Shown one piece after another: positions 35,301 to 43,541 of a stretch of DNA of 64,000 nucleotides. Under the pieces are notes generated by a model. The model worked only from the letters and a program-made list of their open reading frames with translations, was not told where the DNA came from and searched no databases. Within the stretch, counting starts at the first letter, position 1. Each line of letters starts with the position of its first letter. Source of the DNA: Natrinema salifodinae (GTDB lineage: Archaea > Halobacteriota > Halobacteria > Halobacteriales > Natrialbaceae). The position numbers were made by a program, and so were the translations under genes. Location of the stretch: contig NZ_FOIS01000004.1 of assembly GCF_900110455.1 (NCBI RefSeq), forward strand, positions 620,001 through 684,000, written 5' to 3'.

Positions 35301-35577
35301 CGAGAGCGAGGGCTACGCCCGCGAGGTCATCCGCCGCGTCCAGGAGATGCGCAAGGACCTCGACTTAGACGTCGAGGAGCGGATCGCGCTCGACCTCGAG
35401 ATCGCAGACGACCGCGTGGCCGGCCTGGTCGCCGAGCGCGAGGACCTGATCAGCGAGGAGGTCCGCGCCGACGAACTCCGCGCGGTCGAGGACGGCCACC
35501 GCAAGGGGTGGGACGTCGAAGACGTGACGATGGAGATCGCGATCGAGCCGCTGGCGGCCGCCGAAGCGTCGGATTAA
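32371..35577 (+). CDS. ileS: Isoleucyl-tRNA synthetase
   Basis: A 1068-residue class Ia synthetase. The ATP-binding HIGH-type motif reads HMGT (residues 57-60) within YTSGSAHMGTTWNK, the haloarchaeal variant, and KMSKS reads MSKSK (about 607). The editing CP1 domain (about 190-400) includes TTTPWTVPANT. The C-terminal anticodon-binding region and tail are full length. ATG 32371 starts MSRFGEVDDQYDP, the usual beginning. A T-rich terminator follows at 35662-35680. The long frame upstream has no support. Confidence 0.97.
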   Translation: MSRFGEVDDQYDPHELERRVFDYWDDVDAYEQTVEHRSDGESFFFVDGPPYTSGSAHMGTTWNKSLKDVYLRFHRMQGYDVTDRPGYDMHGLPIETRVEERLGFENKKDIEEYGEENFIEACKEYAEEQLEGLQADFQDFGVWMDWDDPYKTVSPEYMEAAWWGFSNAADRGLVEKGHRSISQCPRCETAIANNEVEYEDVEDPSIYVKFDLAEREGSIVIWTTTPWTVPANTFVAVDEEGDYVGVRAEKDGEEELLYVAEAKHEEVLREGRYDDYEVVEELSGEELLGWSYDHPLAEEVPDHVDAEGAFQVYDADYVDTHGDGTGLVHSAPGHGEVDFERGRELGFPVFCPVGGDGVYTEEAGKYEGQFVKDADDEIIADLDENDALLASGTVTHSYGHCWRCDTGILQIVTDQWFITITDIKDDLLENIEDSEWHPDWARDNRFRDFVEEAPDWNVSRQRYWGIPLPVWTPEDRDDDEDMIVVSTREELAERVDQDIDPEEVDLHKDTVDELTITEEDTTYTRVPDVFDVWLDSSIASWGTLNYPEDDSRFDELWPADFILEAHDQTRGWFWSQLGMGTAALGDIPYEEVLMHGHALMPDGRAMSKSKDILIDPHEAIDRHGRDVMRMFLLSNNPQGDDMRFSWDGMQTMENHLRTLWNVFRFPLPYMRLDEFDPQKVTLEDVDDDLELIDEWVLARLQSTKAEMTDAFEERRQDKALNALIEFVVEDVSRFYVQAVRERMWEEDDSASKRAAYATIYRVLRETVALLAPYAPFISEEIYGTLTGDEEYDTVHMCDWPEVDEYWEDEQLEDDVELLRAIEEAGANARQQAGRKLRWPVPRVVVAAADDRVVEAVERHTDLLADRLNARDVELVSPDDRWGELQYSAEADMSELGPAFGDRAGQVMNALNEARIDEPNLDALEDAVADVLDADEEITDEMVSFVTQTPDGVAGTAFGTDGDDRGVAYVDASLTDDIESEGYAREVIRRVQEMRKDLDLDVEERIALDLEIADDRVAGLVAEREDLISEEVRADELRAVEDGHRKGWDVEDVTMEIAIEPLAAAEASD

Positions 35578-35659
35578 GCGCCGCTGAGCGGTCGAGGGCT
35601 GAGCGAACGCGACGCCCTCGGAAGCGAACGGGCGCTTACACCCGTGAGCAGCGAAGCGG

Positions 35660-35720
35660 ACTTTTTGGGACAGATTTTTTGCGTGAGTGCTCGCTCACGA
35701 CGTGAGCGACTCGAACGGAA
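35660..35720. terminator. T-tracts and hairpin between ileS and the SDR gene
   Basis: Two T runs (35662-35666 and 35675-35680) are followed by an inverted repeat around CGTGAG...CTCACG (from 35682). Both the ileS transcript and the converging SDR transcript could end here. Confidence 0.5.
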
Positions 35721-35762
35721 AACGGAGAACGCCGAGGCTCGGACTCCCGAAAACCAGCCGAA

Positions 35763-36572
35763 TCAGAGGACGTCCTGGGTGATGCCGCCGTCGACTTTGA
35801 CCGCCTCACCGGTGATGTTGCGGTTCTCGGCGAAGAAGACGGCGAGCCGACCCATGTCTTCGGGTTTCTGGTCGCGGTGGAGGGGAATCGACCGCTGGAT
35901 CGTCTCCTCGTAGGACTCCTCGCTCGCGGGAGAGAGGACGTCGCGCCACATCGGCGTGTCGACGATTCCCGGACAGATCGCGTTGACGGTGACGTCGTCC
36001 TCGGCGAGTTCGAGTGCGAGCGTCTTCGTGAGCGCCATCACGGCGTGTTTCGACGACGCGTAGTGCCCGATCCCCGCGGCGCTGATCTCGCCCGCGATGG
36101 ACGCGGTATTGATGATGGAGCCACCGTCTTTGAGCTCCGGAATGGCGGCGCGCGAACAGAGGAATGTGCCCTTCGCGTTGACGTCCATGACGGCGTCCCA
36201 CTCGCCCTCGTCCATTTCCTCGATCGGCGAGTGCGTGATGATTCCGGCGTTGTTTACGAGAATATCGAGTCGACCGAATTCATCGAGCGCGGTTTCGATC
36301 ATCGCCTCGGCCTGGTCCGCGTCCGTGACGTCACACTCGACGATCAGCGTCTCGGAACCCGTCTCCCCCTCGATCTCGTCGGCGAGTTCTGTGACGCTGT
36401 CGACGTTGTCCGGCTTCGAGTCGTCGTCGGCCGACGATTCCGTGACGCCGATGTCGGCGATGACGACGTCACAACCCGCCGCGGCCAACTCCCGCGTAAT
36501 GCCACCGCCGATATCTCCTGCGGCGCCGGTGACGATAGCGACCGTTCCATCGAGGTCTTCTTTCTCGACCAT
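35763..36572 (-). CDS. SDR-family NAD(P)-dependent oxidoreductase
   Basis: A 269-residue classical short-chain dehydrogenase. The Rossmann loop is TGAAGDIGGGI, NNAG reads LVNNAGI, and the catalytic Tyr-Lys lie in YASSK with an upstream Ser in TASIAG. An acidic insert (about residues 45-65) is a halophilic addition. Asp38 of VVIADIG after the second strand suggests NAD rather than NADP. The substrate is unknown; 3-oxoacyl or polyol dehydrogenases are nearest by eye. A TTTTACAC box lies about 25-30 nt upstream. Confidence 0.92.
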   Translation of the reverse strand: MVEKEDLDGTVAIVTGAAGDIGGGITRELAAAGCDVVIADIGVTESSADDDSKPDNVDSVTELADEIEGETGSETLIVECDVTDADQAEAMIETALDEFGRLDILVNNAGIITHSPIEEMDEGEWDAVMDVNAKGTFLCSRAAIPELKDGGSIINTASIAGEISAAGIGHYASSKHAVMALTKTLALELAEDDVTVNAICPGIVDTPMWRDVLSPASEESYEETIQRSIPLHRDQKPEDMGRLAVFFAENRNITGEAVKVDGGITQDVL

Positions 36573-36746
36573 ACGTGTCCCTCACCGACTCCGTGTAAAA
36601 CTCTACTTCAGGATCGCCGGATTTGCGACTCGGAACGACAGTCGCCGGAATCGATATCCGGTACCGTTTTGTCGTCGAACACATCTATCTACTGATAGGT
36701 AACGCCACCACAAAAGTCTTACCCGCTGACTCACCAGAGCCGAGTA

Positions 36747-38894
36747 GTGACGTCTCGGGTCGCCGTCTTCGCATTCGTCGTCTTGCTCGTCGGCAGCCTC
36801 CCGGCCGCCGTCGTCGCGGCCGGACCGGTCCGAGCGACGGACGCCAGTGCGGGATCGACACTGCCTGGCGACGCCGCTCTCGGCAGCGATCCCGTCGAAT
36901 CGATCGCCGCCGGAACGACCGATTCGGCGGCCACGACCGGCGGCGCAGCGGATGTGCTCCACCGGACGACGGTCCTCCGGCATCGACCGGCGGATCCCGA
37001 CGATTTCGAGGCGGAGACGACGTTCCGCGTCCCGGACTCGGTCACGCAGTTCGAGATCGACCTCGAGCGGGGCGCGGCCGTCGAATCGACCGCGGGGTTC
37101 GAGCGGATCGGCGACGGGACCTACCGGTGGACCGAGGACACCGACGAGCCGACGATACGGTATACGATGCCGGCCGATCGGCGCGGCGACGTCGAAGAGC
37201 GGGGGACCGATTCCGGGAGCGGTGCGAGCGCGACCGCCGGTTCCGGTGCCGGTGCGCTTGACGACGGCTACACCTTCGTCGACACCGGCGACTGGGCCGT
37301 CGTTCCCGTCCCCGACATCGGGATCACGCTGCGCCGGACCGAGCCGGTCGGGATCGAGGAGGCGGTGACCGTCGACGGGCCGGGCGCGACCGGCGGCGAC
37401 ATCGCCTTTTTCGGGTCGGTAACGGAGTACGAGCGCGACGCCGACGGCGAGACGATCCGCCTGGTCGTCCCCGACGACACGGACCTTCGGGAGTCGCCGG
37501 ATGCGATCCTCGCGGCCGTCGCGGACGCGAGCGGGCGGCTCGACGTCGGCATGCAGGGCGACGAGGTGTTCATGGTCGCGGTTCCGAACGAGGTCGACTG
37601 GGGCCCGCGGGGCCTGCAGTACGGCCGCTCGGACGCCTGGGTGGTCGACGACGCGACGCTCGACGAGCCAAATCCGGTCTGGCTCCACGAGTACGTCCAC
37701 GCGCGCCAGCGCTACTCCAGCGCGGACGGCGCGACCGCCCCCGAGGTCGAGTGGCTCGTCGAAGGCCAGGCCGACTACTACGCGGGGCTGCTCGCTCTCG
37801 AGGGCGGCCGCGCCGACTTCGGCGACTTCGCCCGGCTCCTCGAACGGGGCGAGCGCTCACCCTACGCCGACGGCGTCCTCGTCGATCGCTCGACGTGGAC
37901 CGACGACCGCACCCACTACGTCAAGGGGGCGCTCGTCTACGGCGAGATCGACCGCCGACTGCGGCTCGCGACCGACGGCGACCGCACGCTCGAGGACGTG
38001 TTCCGAACGCTGAACGCCCGCGACGGGACGGTAACGGAGGCCGACTTCCTCCGGGCCGTCGAGGACGCCGGCGGAGCGGAGGTCCGCGCGGTCGCCGAGC
38101 AATACACGCGGACCGAGGCGACCCCGGAGATGTGGACCCGGTCGCAGCACCGGGCCGCCTTCGACCGACCGGTCGCCGACTTCGAGTACGGGTTCAGGGA
38201 CGAGTCGATCGACGTCGGTGGCCAGGCGTGGGAGCGCTGGCCCGCCGCCGAGACGGACGGCGTCGACGGGACCCGCGACGTGATCGCGGTTCCGGCCGGC
38301 GAATCCGTCTCTCTCCCCGTTGCGGTCGCAAACGCCGGCGATCGCGAGGGGACCTACGACGCGACCCTGCAAATCGACGGCCGGGTGGTCGACCACCGAC
38401 AGGGACCGCTCGCACCGGAAGAGCGGGCGACCCACCGCCTGTCGTGGACGCCGACCAGGCCAGGCGAGTACGAGGTGCGCGTCGGCTCGGAGCGCCTGAC
38501 CGCGGTCGTCCGCTCGGCCGCGAGCGTGACCGTCACCGACCTGGCGGTCACCCCCGACCGCGCCGATCCCGGCGAGCCGGTGACGGCGACCGCGACGGTC
38601 GCGGCCACCGGCGAGCGGCCCGCGGCGGCCGTCCTCGAGTTCCGAACCGTCGACGGCGTCGCCGCCGAACGGCCGGTGGCGATCCGGCCTGGCGAGTCGG
38701 CGACGGTCGAAGCGGACCTTCGATTCGACGACGGGGGTCGGTACGAAATCACCGTCGGCGATCGAACGGTCACGGTCGGCGTCGGCGGGCCGCTTTCGGA
38801 GCTCGAATCGATGCCCGGGTTCGGCGTCTCGGCGGCACTCGTCGCCGTGACGGCGGCGCTTGCGGGTGCGCTGATGGCTCGGCGCCGTTGCTGA
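36747..38894 (+). CDS. Exported gluzincin-like metallopeptidase with PGF-CTERM anchor
   Basis: A 715-residue secreted protein. A Sec signal covers about the first 25 residues. H314ExxH318 with E339 (WLVEGQADYY) is the zinc-binding pattern of gluzincins. The C-terminal half has about two beta-rich domains of CARDB-like repeats (about 490-680). The last 27 residues carry PGFGVSAALVAV, a hydrophobic stretch and an RRRC end, the PGF-CTERM signal cut by archaeosortase A, after which the protein is lipid-anchored. GTG 36747 lies about 27 nt after AAGTCTTACC. Peptidase activity is inferred from the motif, not shown. Confidence 0.85.
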   Translation: MTSRVAVFAFVVLLVGSLPAAVVAAGPVRATDASAGSTLPGDAALGSDPVESIAAGTTDSAATTGGAADVLHRTTVLRHRPADPDDFEAETTFRVPDSVTQFEIDLERGAAVESTAGFERIGDGTYRWTEDTDEPTIRYTMPADRRGDVEERGTDSGSGASATAGSGAGALDDGYTFVDTGDWAVVPVPDIGITLRRTEPVGIEEAVTVDGPGATGGDIAFFGSVTEYERDADGETIRLVVPDDTDLRESPDAILAAVADASGRLDVGMQGDEVFMVAVPNEVDWGPRGLQYGRSDAWVVDDATLDEPNPVWLHEYVHARQRYSSADGATAPEVEWLVEGQADYYAGLLALEGGRADFGDFARLLERGERSPYADGVLVDRSTWTDDRTHYVKGALVYGEIDRRLRLATDGDRTLEDVFRTLNARDGTVTEADFLRAVEDAGGAEVRAVAEQYTRTEATPEMWTRSQHRAAFDRPVADFEYGFRDESIDVGGQAWERWPAAETDGVDGTRDVIAVPAGESVSLPVAVANAGDREGTYDATLQIDGRVVDHRQGPLAPEERATHRLSWTPTRPGEYEVRVGSERLTAVVRSAASVTVTDLAVTPDRADPGEPVTATATVAATGERPAAAVLEFRTVDGVAAERPVAIRPGESATVEADLRFDDGGRYEITVGDRTVTVGVGGPLSELESMPGFGVSAALVAVTAALAGALMARRRC

Positions 38895-39006
38895 AGTCGC
38901 TGAGGATGCTTGCGCGAGGAGTCGAGAGGGTCGGACGGGATCCGACTGCGGTGTGGAGACGGGGTTTACGGTCCGTCGACGAGAACCAGAGCGACCGCGA
39001 CCGCTG

Positions 39007-39546
39007 CTAGTCGAAGTCGACGCGGAACCGGCAGACGTCGACGCCGTCGTCGACGCAGGCCACCTTCGTGACGGTCCCGTCGGCGTCGAAAGCGGCGACG
39101 AACCCCTCGAGAATGCCGTGGGCCAGGCCGCAGTACCGCCGGTCGCGGTGGGTATCGTACGTGACGGTCACCCGATCCGATTCGCGCGTCGTGGCGAGGG
39201 CCGGCAGCGACGTTTCCGCGGTTGCGGCGTCGACGTCGTCGGAGACGTCCTCGAGCGAGTCGAGCAGTTCGGGTAGCTCCCACTCGCGACGGAAGTGGGC
39301 GTTGAACGTCGAGAGGAGCTCCGGCGCGAGGGTTCGACCGAAGTCGCGTTCGATCGCGGTCCTGTCCTGAGTGGCCATCGTCGAGAGAGTCTCGAGGATA
39401 GCGTCGATCTCCGAATCGTCGTAGTTGGTGACGGGGAGGTATAGCTGCGGCTCGAGTCCGGACCGTTCGACGATCGTGTCCCAGGTGTCGTCGTCGGTCC
39501 GCTCGACGACGTACTCCTTGAGGCTCTTGTGGACGATTCCGTGCAT
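39007..39546 (-). CDS. Heme NO-binding (HNOB)-domain protein, possibly heme-free
   Basis: A 179-residue stand-alone protein beginning MHGIVHKSLKEYVVER, the recognisable start of the HNOB/H-NOX domain. The YxSxR heme-propionate motif appears as Y130-D-T-H-R134, followed by GLAHGILEGF. The proximal His, expected near residues 98-106, is missing: that stretch is SLEDVSDDV. H84 or a Cys (C139, C164, C172) could substitute. Haloarchaeal members may therefore bind a different cofactor or none. ATG 39546 is preferred over an upstream frame that overlaps a divergent region. It sits next to prs without shared direction of function. Confidence 0.8.
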   Translation of the reverse strand: MHGIVHKSLKEYVVERTDDDTWDTIVERSGLEPQLYLPVTNYDDSEIDAILETLSTMATQDRTAIERDFGRTLAPELLSTFNAHFRREWELPELLDSLEDVSDDVDAATAETSLPALATTRESDRVTVTYDTHRDRRYCGLAHGILEGFVAAFDADGTVTKVACVDDGVDVCRFRVDFD

Positions 39547-39668
39547 CGGCTCGATCAGTTGGTCGCGACGTCCGCGGCGTCGCCGTTGGACTCGTTCCGG
39601 CCGTCGGTCGCCGGTCGTGGGACGCGCTAACACCCAGATCAGAGTCTGGAGACCACTTAATCGTTTAC

Positions 39669-40532
39669 TTACAGATGGGCGGCGAGAACCGGCGCGACGG
39701 AGACGGTCTCGACGCCGCGCTCGATGGTATCGGTGCCGTAGATCGCTTCGACACCGGCCCGCGAGAGCTTCGTAACGGCGTCGCGGGCCAGCAGCGGGTG
39801 GACGCAGGTGACGAAGACCCGGCCGACGTCCCGTTCCCGGAGTACGCCGACGGCCTCGCTCATCGTCGAGCCCGTCGCGATAATGTCGTCGACGACGACG
39901 ACGTCGCGGCCGGCCACATCCACGTCGCTCGGCAAGATTTCGACCTCGGTGCCCGAGTGGCGGGTCTTCTCGAAGTAGTCCGTCTCGCCCGCGCCGTAGG
40001 CCTCCCGGACGGTCTCCGCCAGGCCGATCGCGCCCGCGTCGGGCGAGAGGAACACGGGGTCGGCGAGGTTCTCGGGCAGCGGCTCGGCCAGGCGGCCCGC
40101 GGCTTCGACGGCGGTCGCGGTCGGCTCGAAGAACTCGCAGACGGCCTCCTCGTGGGGGTCGACGGTGAGCACGCGGTCCGCGCCGGTCGAAATCGCGCGC
40201 GCGATCGCGCGCGCGGAGACGGGATGTCCGTCTTCGAAGGCCCGATCCTGCCGAGCGTAGCCCATGTACGGCAGGACGGTGACGACCTCCTTGACGCCGG
40301 CCTCGCGGACGGCGTCTTGCAGCTGGAGCACCTCGAGGTGGGCGTCGCTCGAGACGGTCGACGCGACGATGACTGCCCGCTCGGGAACGGGGTCGGCCTC
40401 GGCGACGCCAGGCGCGGCGGCGAGCAGTTCGCCGTCGGGGAAGCGGTCGTAGTCGACGGCGGCGAGTGGTTCCTCGAGTTCGCGTGCGAGCGCCGCGGCG
40501 AGGGCCTGCGACGCGGATCCGCTGACGATCAT
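39669..40532 (-). CDS. prs: Ribose-phosphate pyrophosphokinase
   Basis: Makes PRPP from ribose 5-phosphate and ATP for purine, pyrimidine and histidine synthesis. The 287-residue protein is the archaeal short form: PYMGYARQDRAF with the ATP/flag loop, LSPDAGAIGL, and the PRPP loop VVVDDIIATGSTMSE. It is followed on the same strand, toward higher coordinates, by an HVO_0234-like beta-propeller gene, an arrangement I recall from other haloarchaea. PRPP feeds upp and the his enzymes in this window. Confidence 0.96.
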   Translation of the reverse strand: MIVSGSASQALAAALARELEEPLAAVDYDRFPDGELLAAAPGVAEADPVPERAVIVASTVSSDAHLEVLQLQDAVREAGVKEVVTVLPYMGYARQDRAFEDGHPVSARAIARAISTGADRVLTVDPHEEAVCEFFEPTATAVEAAGRLAEPLPENLADPVFLSPDAGAIGLAETVREAYGAGETDYFEKTRHSGTEVEILPSDVDVAGRDVVVVDDIIATGSTMSEAVGVLRERDVGRVFVTCVHPLLARDAVTKLSRAGVEAIYGTDTIERGVETVSVAPVLAAHL

Positions 40533-40643
40533 ATGCGGTTCGACAGGCCGCGGAGTAAACCAGTTTTCGTTCTCCCGGTCGCTCGTTCGCCGGCCGCGAA
40601 GGTGTTCAGCGACGGCCGGCGGTCGGCGCTCGACCGCCTCGGC

Positions 40644-41537
40644 TCACTCGTTCTCGTTCGCTGGCATCGTCGCCGGAACCGCCATCCCCGCCACGTCGGT
40701 GACGCCGAGCGTTTGCGTCCGCCAGCCGTCGTCGCTCGCCGCCAGGAACGTGCCGTCCTCGGCGACGGCGTAGACCTCGTCGCCGTAGCCGAAGCCGACG
40801 ATCCGCTCGGACGCCTGGTACCCGTCGGCGTCCCTCCATTCGCTGTCGCCGTCGACGTCCGCGTCGGGCGCGTACTCGTAGACCGTTCCGTCCGTGACGG
40901 CGTGGGCGCGCTCGATGCGGCCGGGCTGCGAGCGCGGGTCCGCCGCGACGGTCACGAACGCTCCGTCGAGGCACTCCATCCAGCCGTTGCCGAGTTTGTA
41001 GAGTCCCTCGGCGGTGGCGGCCAGCGGGGCGCCGGCAGCCGAGACGTCCCGGACGTCGGTCAGACCGGCGTGATCGAGGCGGCCGTCCTGAACGCGGTAG
41101 ACGCCGTCGTCGGTGCCGATCAGATCGCCGTCGATCGCGCGGACCGGCGCAACGGTCTCGTCCGCGAGGGTGGTCCACTCGTCGCTGCCGGCGGCGCGAC
41201 ACGCGACGCGGCCGTCCGGAGCGGCCGCGAGCAGGTCGCCGTCCGCGTCGTAGCCGACGGCGACCGCCGGGCCGAAGCCGGTTTCGTCGAAGGTCTCCTC
41301 AGCGTCGGTCCCGGTCGCGTCCGCGAGCGAACACACGCGGACGTCCTCGTCGGTCGCGATGGCCACGGCGTCGCGGGTCGCCGCGACGTCGCGGGCGGTA
41401 CAGCGGTCACAGAAGCCGAATTCGCCGACGGTGTCGCCGGCGACGCGGACGCGGACGACCCCCATCGCGCTCGCGACGTAGGCGGTGATCGCCCCTTCGC
41501 GGTCGCCGTAGACACGCTTCTCCTCGATCGAGTCCAT
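40644..41537 (-). CDS. HVO_0234-family beta-propeller protein
   Basis: A 297-residue protein composed of repeated short strands ending in Asp/Gly turns (about six to seven blades), starting MDSIEEKRVYGDREG. It resembles the HVO_0234 family found upstream of prs in Haloferax. A Cys pair (CDRC, about residue 43-46) stands out in the first blades. Function unknown; the link to prs is conserved synteny, which may mean a regulatory or scaffold role, not an established one. Confidence 0.82.
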   Translation of the reverse strand: MDSIEEKRVYGDREGAITAYVASAMGVVRVRVAGDTVGEFGFCDRCTARDVAATRDAVAIATDEDVRVCSLADATGTDAEETFDETGFGPAVAVGYDADGDLLAAAPDGRVACRAAGSDEWTTLADETVAPVRAIDGDLIGTDDGVYRVQDGRLDHAGLTDVRDVSAAGAPLAATAEGLYKLGNGWMECLDGAFVTVAADPRSQPGRIERAHAVTDGTVYEYAPDADVDGDSEWRDADGYQASERIVGFGYGDEVYAVAEDGTFLAASDDGWRTQTLGVTDVAGMAVPATMPANENE

Positions 41538-41664
41538 ACGGGACCGTTGTCGGGGCGGGCCGAAAACGTTCCGTCGTTTCGTCCGGTTTCATCTTGTCTT
41601 CCGTCTGCGCCTCGCGGGACGCTTCGGAACCCCTTTGAGGTGGCCGGTTCGACTAGCCGTTAAG

Positions 41665-43041
41665 ATGCAAGTCTTCGGATCGAGCGGGACGCGGGGCGTC
41701 GCCAACGAAGAGCTGACGCCCGCGTTCGTCCTGCGCGTCGCGAAAGCGGCGGGGACGATCTGGGGCGACGGTCGCGGTGGGGACCGCGTCGCTATCGCCC
41801 GCGACACTCGCCACACCGGCCGGATGCTGGCCGACGCCGCCACCAGTGGTCTGGCGAGTACGGGAACCGACGTCGACCGCCTCGGAGTCGTTCCCACGCC
41901 GGGGGCACAGGCGTACGCCGAACGGGAAGGGGTGCCGGTGATGGTCATCACCGCCTCGCACAATCCGCCGCAGTACAACGGCGTCAAACTCGTTGGCCGC
42001 GACGGCGTCGAACTCGCCGTCGCGGACCTCGAGCGGATCGAGGAGACGCTGCTCACGGAATCGTTCACCGTCGCGCCCTGGGACGAGACGGGACGAGTCC
42101 GCGAGATCGACGGCGTGCGCCGGGCGTACATCGAGGAACTGCTCGCGGCCGTCGACCGCGAAACGATCGCCGACGCCGACCTCACGATCGCGCTCGATCC
42201 CGGCCACGGCGCGGGCTCGCTGACCAGCCCCGAGTTCTTCCGGGAGCTTGGCTGTCGGGTCGTCACCGTCAACAGCCAGGCCGACGGCCACTTCCCCGGC
42301 CGCGATCCCGAGCCGATCCCGGACAATCTCTCGGATCTGGGCAAGCTCGTCCGCGCGACCGACGCCGACGTCGGGATCGCCCACGACGGGGACGCCGACC
42401 GCGCGATCTTCTTCGACGAGAACGGCGAGTACGTCGAGGGCGACGCCACCCTCGCCGCCCTGGCCGCCGCCGAACTCGAATCCGGCGATACCACCGTCTC
42501 CGCGGTCAACGTCTCCCAACGGCTCGTCGACGTCGTCACCGAGGTCGGCGCCGACCTCGAACTGACCCCGATCGGCTCGACGAACATCATCACCCGCATC
42601 GAGGAACTCGAGGACAAAGGCCAGCGGGTGCCGATCGCGGGCGAGGGCAACGGGGGGATCTTCTTCCCGAGCTACCGGCTCTCCCGGGACGGCGCCTACA
42701 CCGCCGCGCGGTTCCTCGAACTGGTCGCCGAGCGCCCGGTCAGCGAGATCGTCGCCCCCTACGGCGGCTACGTCAACGTCCGGCGCAACGTCGAGTACGA
42801 ATCGACCGCCGAACGCGACGCGATGCTCGACGCGGCGGCCCACCAGGCCCAGATATCCGACGCCGAACTCAACACCCGCGACGGCTACCGGCTCGATTAC
42901 GGCGACGCCTGGGTCCTCGCCCGGCCCTCGGGGACCGAGCCGCTCGTCCGGATCTACGCCGAGGCCCGCGACGGCGACCGCGCCGAGGAACTCGCAGGCG
43001 ACATGTACGACGCGCTGATCGAGGCGAAGGCCGAGGCCTGA
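41665..43041 (+). CDS. glmM: Phosphoglucosamine mutase
   Basis: A 458-residue alpha-D-phosphohexomutase. The phospho-Ser loop is ITASHNPPQYNG, the metal site is AHDGDADRAIFF, the sugar loop is GEGNGGIFFP and the C-terminal phosphate loop has ARPSGTEPLVRIY. GlmM-type enzymes interconvert glucosamine 6- and 1-phosphate for UDP-GlcNAc; archaeal members may also use glucose or mannose phosphate. ATG 41665 starts MQVFGSSGTRGVANE; an upstream in-frame ATG (41635) adds ten non-conserved residues. Confidence 0.93.
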   Translation: MQVFGSSGTRGVANEELTPAFVLRVAKAAGTIWGDGRGGDRVAIARDTRHTGRMLADAATSGLASTGTDVDRLGVVPTPGAQAYAEREGVPVMVITASHNPPQYNGVKLVGRDGVELAVADLERIEETLLTESFTVAPWDETGRVREIDGVRRAYIEELLAAVDRETIADADLTIALDPGHGAGSLTSPEFFRELGCRVVTVNSQADGHFPGRDPEPIPDNLSDLGKLVRATDADVGIAHDGDADRAIFFDENGEYVEGDATLAALAAAELESGDTTVSAVNVSQRLVDVVTEVGADLELTPIGSTNIITRIEELEDKGQRVPIAGEGNGGIFFPSYRLSRDGAYTAARFLELVAERPVSEIVAPYGGYVNVRRNVEYESTAERDAMLDAAAHQAQISDAELNTRDGYRLDYGDAWVLARPSGTEPLVRIYAEARDGDRAEELAGDMYDALIEAKAEA

Positions 43042-43051
43042 CGCTCGGATT

Positions 43052-43462
43052 CTATTCTCGTTCCCCTCGCGAAACGATCGTCACCGGAATCGTGGCGCGT
43101 CGCGTGACCGCTTCGGCGACGCTGCCGAGCAGCACCCGCGAGACGCCCGCTTTTCCTTCGCTCCCCATGACGATCGCGTCGACGTCCGCCTCGTCGACGT
43201 ACTCCAAGATCGCGTCCGCCGGTCCGGACCCTTCGATGACGGCCGTCTCGACCGTCCGATCGTTCTCGTCGGCGATTGCGCGGGCGTCGTCGAAGAAGTC
43301 GGGATCCCGATCCGCCGAGACAGTGCCCCCGTAGTCGGCTTCGAGGTCGTCGATCGCATGAACCACCGTCACCCGCTCGGCGGGCACCCACTCCAGGGCG
43401 TGTTCGAGGGCCGCCCGCGCCGTCTCGGAGTCGTCCATCGGAACGAGCACGTGTCTTGGCAT
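43052..43462 (-). CDS. Universal stress protein (UspA family, second copy)
   Basis: A 136-residue UspA-fold protein beginning MPRHVLVPMDDSETA. The ATP-binding signature reads GSEGKAGVSRVLLGSVAEAV, with a changed GxxG part (GSEGKAG), so nucleotide binding is less certain than in the copy at 25342. It converges with glmM, leaving about 10 nt. Function is presumably in stress physiology, as for the family. Confidence 0.9.
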   Translation of the reverse strand: MPRHVLVPMDDSETARAALEHALEWVPAERVTVVHAIDDLEADYGGTVSADRDPDFFDDARAIADENDRTVETAVIEGSGPADAILEYVDEADVDAIVMGSEGKAGVSRVLLGSVAEAVTRRATIPVTIVSRGERE

Positions 43463-43541
43463 ACGCGATCCTTCGAGCGGCGACGGCTAAAAATCGGGGT
43501 CGACAGTCCGGTGCAGACGAACGTCGGCGATGCAGTGTCGC

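Noticed and set aside
39675-41663. 662-codon open frame on the plus strand
   Set aside because: Antisense to prs and the beta-propeller gene, both recognised by motif. The composition is that of a shadow frame.
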